Positions 12,102 through 15,356 of a stretch of DNA of 15,356 bases are shown piece by piece (positions within the stretch are counted from its first letter, which is position 1; each line of letters begins with the position of its first letter). The stretch is from Nitrospira sp. UBA5698. GTDB lineage: Bacteria > Nitrospirota > Nitrospiria > Nitrospirales > Nitrospiraceae. The translations under genes were made by a program, and so were the position numbers. The notes under the pieces were generated by a model, which saw nothing but the letters and a program-made list of their open reading frames with translations, had not been told where the DNA came from and did no database searches. Location: contig DIHK01000015.1 of assembly GCA_002420115.1 (NCBI GenBank), forward strand, positions 56,819 to 72,174, given 5' to 3'.

Positions 12102-12516
12102 GGTCGGAAGACAACCCAAAGTGACAAGACTGGGCTATAACGAGCGGCATGCGAAGAGTGGGATCAATGCGCCGCTGCCGGAGATCGAAACCTTTCCGAA
12201 CCAGTATAAGGGCTATGAGATCACGATCGAGATTCCCGAGTACACCGCAATTTGCCCCAAGACGAATTTGCCGGATTTTGGCACCATCACGCTGCACTAC
12301 ATGCCCGACAAAGCCTGTCTCGAACTCAAAGCGCTCAAAATGTATATCCACGCCTACCGGAATCTCGGCATCTTTTACGAGAACTCCGTCAACCGCATCC
12401 TTCATGATGTCGTCAAGGCCTGTCGGCCTGTGTGGGCAACGGTGACCGGTACTTTCACCGCACGAGGCGGGCTTTCAAGCAAGATTGAGGCTCGCTACCC
12501 TCCGCAAAAGCTGTAA
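12088..12516 (+). CDS. queF: NADPH-dependent 7-cyano-7-deazaguanine reductase (QueF)
   Basis: Reduces preQ0 to preQ1 in queuosine tRNA modification. This is the short, single-domain type of 142 residues. The catalytic cysteine is C56 in ICPKTNLPDFG, with D63 as the general acid. The QueF signature ELKALKMY (79-86) for NADPH binding is present, and E98 in GIFYEN binds substrate. The C-terminal TARGGLSSKI is also typical. The start is uncertain: GTG 12088 lies inside a heptamer repeat without a clear Shine-Dalgarno. GTG 12121 (131 residues) has GGAAG ten bases upstream and keeps all motifs. No other queuosine gene is in the window. The MetV-like gene is 13 bases upstream. Confidence 0.92.
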   Translation: MKREAVGRQPKVTRLGYNERHAKSGINAPLPEIETFPNQYKGYEITIEIPEYTAICPKTNLPDFGTITLHYMPDKACLELKALKMYIHAYRNLGIFYENSVNRILHDVVKACRPVWATVTGTFTARGGLSSKIEARYPPQKL

Positions 12517-12948
12517 GCTCCTGGTGTAGCATCCCACAGGTTCCTTAACCTTCCGTTCGCCCTACGTTCTTCGACGGAGTTAAGGGCGAACAGTCAATGT
12601 CACCGAATCAGTGAAGCACTCGCCGTCTCAAACAAATCAAATTGATCGACGAATCGCCTTCCCCCTACATTCATCCGCATATTCCCCGTAGAGCGAGAGC
12701 GAGCCTTGGCGAAACATACGTGGTGTAATTCACTACTCACCTAAAGGAGCAATATCTCGAACAACTCGATTTTTCGAGGAAAGTGTGATGAGATTTTCTT
12801 GAGGATTCAACCCATTCACACAAAATATCGAGGGGCGGACAGCACTGTCTCAGGCAACGCAATTGCACACCACATTTCCATCGAGCGACCGGCGTTCTCA
12901 CCCGCACAATGAAATCGGTCTTCCCCTATCGTCTCTGAAGTATCTGGC
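12517..12948. other. Intergenic region upstream of the histidine kinase
   Basis: No gene is seen in these 432 bases. They contain a hairpin region (12544-12591) and a smaller hairpin CTCGA-TTTT-TCGAG (12765-12778). An AAAGGAG sequence near 12742-12750 is not followed by a start codon. I see no convincing promoter for the kinase gene. Confidence 0.5.
12544..12591. repeat. Inverted repeats with two mutually exclusive stems
   Basis: GTTCGCCCT (12555-12563) pairs perfectly with AGGGCGAAC (12583-12591). Alternatively CCTTAAC (12544-12550) pairs with GTTAAGG (12579-12585). The two stems share bases 12583-12585, so they exclude each other. No T-tract follows, so it is not a typical terminator of queF. 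It could be a REP-like hairpin. Confidence 0.45.
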
Positions 12949-14976
12949 ATGAATCAGCCAACGGAACATACCCAGACGGAGCAGGCATTACGGGAAAGTG
13001 AAACCAAGTACCGTGAACTGTTCGAATCGTCGCGTGATGCCATCATGCTGCTGTTTCCGCCGGAATGGAAATTCACCACATGCAATCCTGCAACCGTCGC
13101 CCTGTTCGGAGCCAAGAGCATCGAACACTTCACCACACTCGGCCCATGGGATGTATCGCCTCTTCTTCAGCCGGACGGCGAACGCTCAGCCGATAAAGCC
13201 CCGAAAGTGATTCGACAAGCCATGGAGAACGGATCGCATTTTTTTGAATGGACCCATCGCCGCATTAACGGACAGAGCTTCGCTGCAACCGTTTTGTTGA
13301 CTCGAATTACGTTGAAGGGACAAACGGGTTTACAGGCTACCGTACGAGACATCAGCGAACAGAAACGCACGGAACAAACGCTTCGTGACTTGTCTGAATT
13401 TCAGAAGGCGATCCTGGACAATGCCGGGCACGCCATCATCTCGGCGACGCCGGATGGAATCATCCGTGTGTTCAATCCTGCTGCTGAACAGCTCTTAGGT
13501 TACTCGGCTGGAGAATTGGTTGGGAAACAGACACCGGCGATTTTCCACGACCCCCAGGAAGTGATGACACGTGCCCAGGCGTTTTCGGCAGAGCTTGGCA
13601 TTGACTTAGAACCAGGCTTTGACGTCTTCGTCGAAAAGTGTCGTCGAGGACTTCCCAATGCCCATGAGTGGACCTACATCAGAAAGGATGGGAATCGACT
13701 CACCGTCCTCCTGACTATCACAGCTTTACGCAATCCCGAAGGGGCGATCACGAGTTTTCTTGGTGTCGCAACGGACATTACGACGATCAAGTCTGTTCAA
13801 CGAGAATTGACCCTCGCGAAAGATGCCGCTGAAGCGGCCAGCGTCGCAAAGTCTCAATTCTTGGCCAACATGAGTCATGAAATCCGCACTCCGATGAACG
13901 GAATCCTCGGTATGACTGAACTGCTCCTCGCGACGCCCCTCACCGAGAAACAGCGGCATATGGCCCATACCGTGCAACAATCTGCCGCCTCGTTGCTCAC
14001 GATCATCAATGGCATTCTGGATTACTCTAAGATTGAGGTCGGGAAGCTCCAACTCGAGCACACCGATATGAACCTCTCCCACCTCCTTGATGATGTCATC
14101 ACGTTACTTTCCGAAGTTGCTCGTCAAAAGGGGCTCTCCCTGTCCGTGCAGATATCATCGAGTATTCCCTCTACACTTCGGGGAGATCCGACACGATTGC
14201 GACAAGTCCTACTGAATCTCATTGGGAACGCCATTAAATTTACCGCCAACGGATCGATCACCGTCAGTGCGGACTGTCTCAAGCGTGACGCTGAGCAGAT
14301 CCTACTTCGTGTGACAGTTCGTGATACAGGCATCGGCATTCCACCCGAATCGCAGTCCCGCATTTTCGATGCATTTGCCCAAGCCGACGAATCGACGACC
14401 CGCAAGTTTGGAGGAACTGGTCTCGGTCTCGCGATCGTCAAACAGCTTGTTCGCTTGATGGGAGGAACCGTTGATCTCGAAAGCACACCGGGTCTCGGCT
14501 CAACGTTTGGGCTTACCGTTCCACTGGAGGTTCGTCCGGACAACGAGACGGCATCGGTCATAGCACAGCCGCAACATCATCCAACGACTCTCCACGGGAA
14601 AATCTTGCTCGCCGAAGACAACGTGGTTAATCGTGAAATCGCCATGGCGATGCTGGAATTATTGGGATGTGCGGTAGACATTGCCGAAGACGGGCAAGAA
14701 GCGCTCACCGCAGTCGCTGCTCACTCCTACGACCTGGTCCTCATGGATTGCCAGATGCCGAACCTTGATGGTTTGAAGGCTTCTCAGTTGATTCGTGAAC
14801 AGGAGAGCCAGCACTCACCTCGTCGCCGTCTCCCGATCGTCGCGCTCACAGCCAATGCGATGGAAGGCGATCGAGAACAGTGTCTGGCAGCCGGGATGGA
14901 CGGGTACCTCACCAAACCCTTCACCGTCGATCAACTGCACCGCGCATTGGCACCCTGGTTGGAAAAAGCAGCCTGA
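12949..14976 (+). CDS. Soluble PAS-PAS hybrid sensor histidine kinase
   Basis: A 675-residue hybrid kinase. A first PAS domain spans about 18-138 (ending in the typical DISEQKRTEQTL). A second PAS lies at about 145-278 (ending DITTIKSVQREL), followed by a coiled-coil linker. HisKA has phospho-accepting His310 in NMSHEIRTPMNG. HATPase_c has the N-box around N427, DTGIGIPP and GGTGLGLAI. The C-terminal receiver domain (about 550-672) has Asp600 in LMDCQMP and the later TAN and K-P residues. It has no transmembrane segment or signal peptide, so it senses a cytoplasmic signal through PAS. No HPt domain is fused and no response regulator lies next to it, so the phosphorelay partner is elsewhere. 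No Shine-Dalgarno is obvious before ATG 12949. Confidence 0.95.
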   Translation: MNQPTEHTQTEQALRESETKYRELFESSRDAIMLLFPPEWKFTTCNPATVALFGAKSIEHFTTLGPWDVSPLLQPDGERSADKAPKVIRQAMENGSHFFEWTHRRINGQSFAATVLLTRITLKGQTGLQATVRDISEQKRTEQTLRDLSEFQKAILDNAGHAIISATPDGIIRVFNPAAEQLLGYSAGELVGKQTPAIFHDPQEVMTRAQAFSAELGIDLEPGFDVFVEKCRRGLPNAHEWTYIRKDGNRLTVLLTITALRNPEGAITSFLGVATDITTIKSVQRELTLAKDAAEAASVAKSQFLANMSHEIRTPMNGILGMTELLLATPLTEKQRHMAHTVQQSAASLLTIINGILDYSKIEVGKLQLEHTDMNLSHLLDDVITLLSEVARQKGLSLSVQISSSIPSTLRGDPTRLRQVLLNLIGNAIKFTANGSITVSADCLKRDAEQILLRVTVRDTGIGIPPESQSRIFDAFAQADESTTRKFGGTGLGLAIVKQLVRLMGGTVDLESTPGLGSTFGLTVPLEVRPDNETASVIAQPQHHPTTLHGKILLAEDNVVNREIAMAMLELLGCAVDIAEDGQEALTAVAAHSYDLVLMDCQMPNLDGLKASQLIREQESQHSPRRRLPIVALTANAMEGDREQCLAAGMDGYLTKPFTVDQLHRALAPWLEKAA

Positions 14977-15001
14977 AACGAATGGGTAGAGATCGAAGCA
15001 C

Positions 15002-15007
15002 TATAAT
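15002..15007 (+). promoter_or_regulatory. Perfect TATAAT -10 box upstream of apaH
   Basis: TATAAT 95 bases before the apaH ATG and 25 bases after the kinase stop. No good -35 box is visible 16-18 bases upstream. It might start an apaH transcript with a leader of about 90 bases. Weak prediction. Confidence 0.3.
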
Positions 15008-15102
15008 TTCACGTTGATTCGGCTTCATGGCTGACACTGACCGGGATTGCGCAACGAAGTGCTTGCACCATCAAACGCGGCGCGGTACCCTCAAAACCAC
15101 TC

Positions 15103-15356
15103 ATGGCGACCTATGCGATCGGAGACGTGCAGGGATGTTACGAACCTTTGCAACGTCTCATCCAGCATATTCGATTCGACCCTTCCAGAGATCGCCTCTG
15201 GTTCGTCGGCGATCTAGTCAATCGTGGCCCTGACTCGCTGAGCGTCCTTCGCTATATCATGAAGCTTGGAAATCGGGCCGTCGCCGTCTTGGGCAATCAC
15301 GATCTCTTCCTCCTTGCCGTGGCGGAACAGATCGCGACGGTTCGTCCGGAAGACAC
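15103..15356 (+). CDS. apaH: Diadenosine tetraphosphatase ApaH, 5' part
   Basis: The first 84 codons of symmetrical bis(5'-nucleosyl)-tetraphosphatase, which splits Ap4A into two ADP and controls alarmone levels. The metallophosphatase motifs are all in the visible part: GDVQGC (7-12), FVGDLVNRGPDS (34-45) and LGNHD (64-68). These supply the Asp, His and Asn ligands for the two metal ions. The sequence opens MATYAIGDVQGC, the standard N-terminus, which fixes the start at ATG 15103. No strong Shine-Dalgarno precedes it. The 3' two-thirds of the gene is beyond the window. It lies 126 bases downstream of the kinase gene on the same strand. Confidence 0.93.
   Translation, partial: MATYAIGDVQGCYEPLQRLIQHIRFDPSRDRLWFVGDLVNRGPDSLSVLRYIMKLGNRAVAVLGNHDLFLLAVAEQIATVRPED

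Noticed and set aside
15027..15233. A 68-codon plus-strand frame over the apaH start
   Set aside because: It is in another frame from apaH, whose metallophosphatase motifs are unmistakable; its own product is Arg-rich and low-complexity.

Overview
The window looks like a piece of a Nitrospira-type chromosome (nitrite-oxidising or comammox bacteria). The evidence is two building blocks of the reductive TCA cycle, two-subunit ATP-citrate lyase (aclBA) and a five-subunit 2-oxoacid:ferredoxin oxidoreductase, together with the style of the neighbouring genes and short dispersed repeats I associate with Nitrospira genomes. Genus assignment is inference, not a database result.

Layout. Bases 1-2402 (minus) hold aclB followed by aclA, whose 3' end lies outside the window. 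Bases 2575-3941 (minus) hold mutM (DNA repair) and a small dual-specificity phosphatase. Bases 4042-4619 (plus) hold a tandem zinc-ribbon protein and a small acidic protein. A dispersed repeat follows at 4625-4740, then a higBA toxin-antitoxin module (4957-5566, minus) and an Rsm22/METTL17-like ribosome-associated methyltransferase (5681-6859, minus). It is divergent from a small hypothetical gene (6898-7146, plus). A strong bidirectional terminator (7194-7240) separates that gene from the five-gene oxidoreductase operon (7255-11387, minus; transcribed beta, gamma, delta, epsilon, alpha). After a 438-base intergenic stretch come a stand-alone MTHFR C-terminal (MetV-like) protein and queF (11826-12516, plus). 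A soluble PAS-PAS hybrid histidine kinase follows (12949-14976, plus), then the 5' part of apaH (15103 to the window end, plus).

Function. The aclBA and oxidoreductase operons would work together in CO2 fixation: citrate cleavage yields acetyl-CoA, which is carboxylated reductively to pyruvate (or succinyl-CoA to 2-oxoglutarate) with reduced ferredoxin. The genes between them are housekeeping and accessory functions with no visible metabolic link.

The most striking non-coding signal is a repeated promoter layout. Six genes (phosphatase, zinc-ribbon protein, acidic protein, higB, Rsm22-like, MetV-like) have a TATACT or TACACT -10 box ending only 6-9 bases before the start codon and no Shine-Dalgarno, so they are predicted to be leaderless. 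The aclBA and oxidoreductase genes instead have clear Shine-Dalgarno sequences and short or medium leaders. I found no tRNA, rRNA, CRISPR array or intact insertion sequence.
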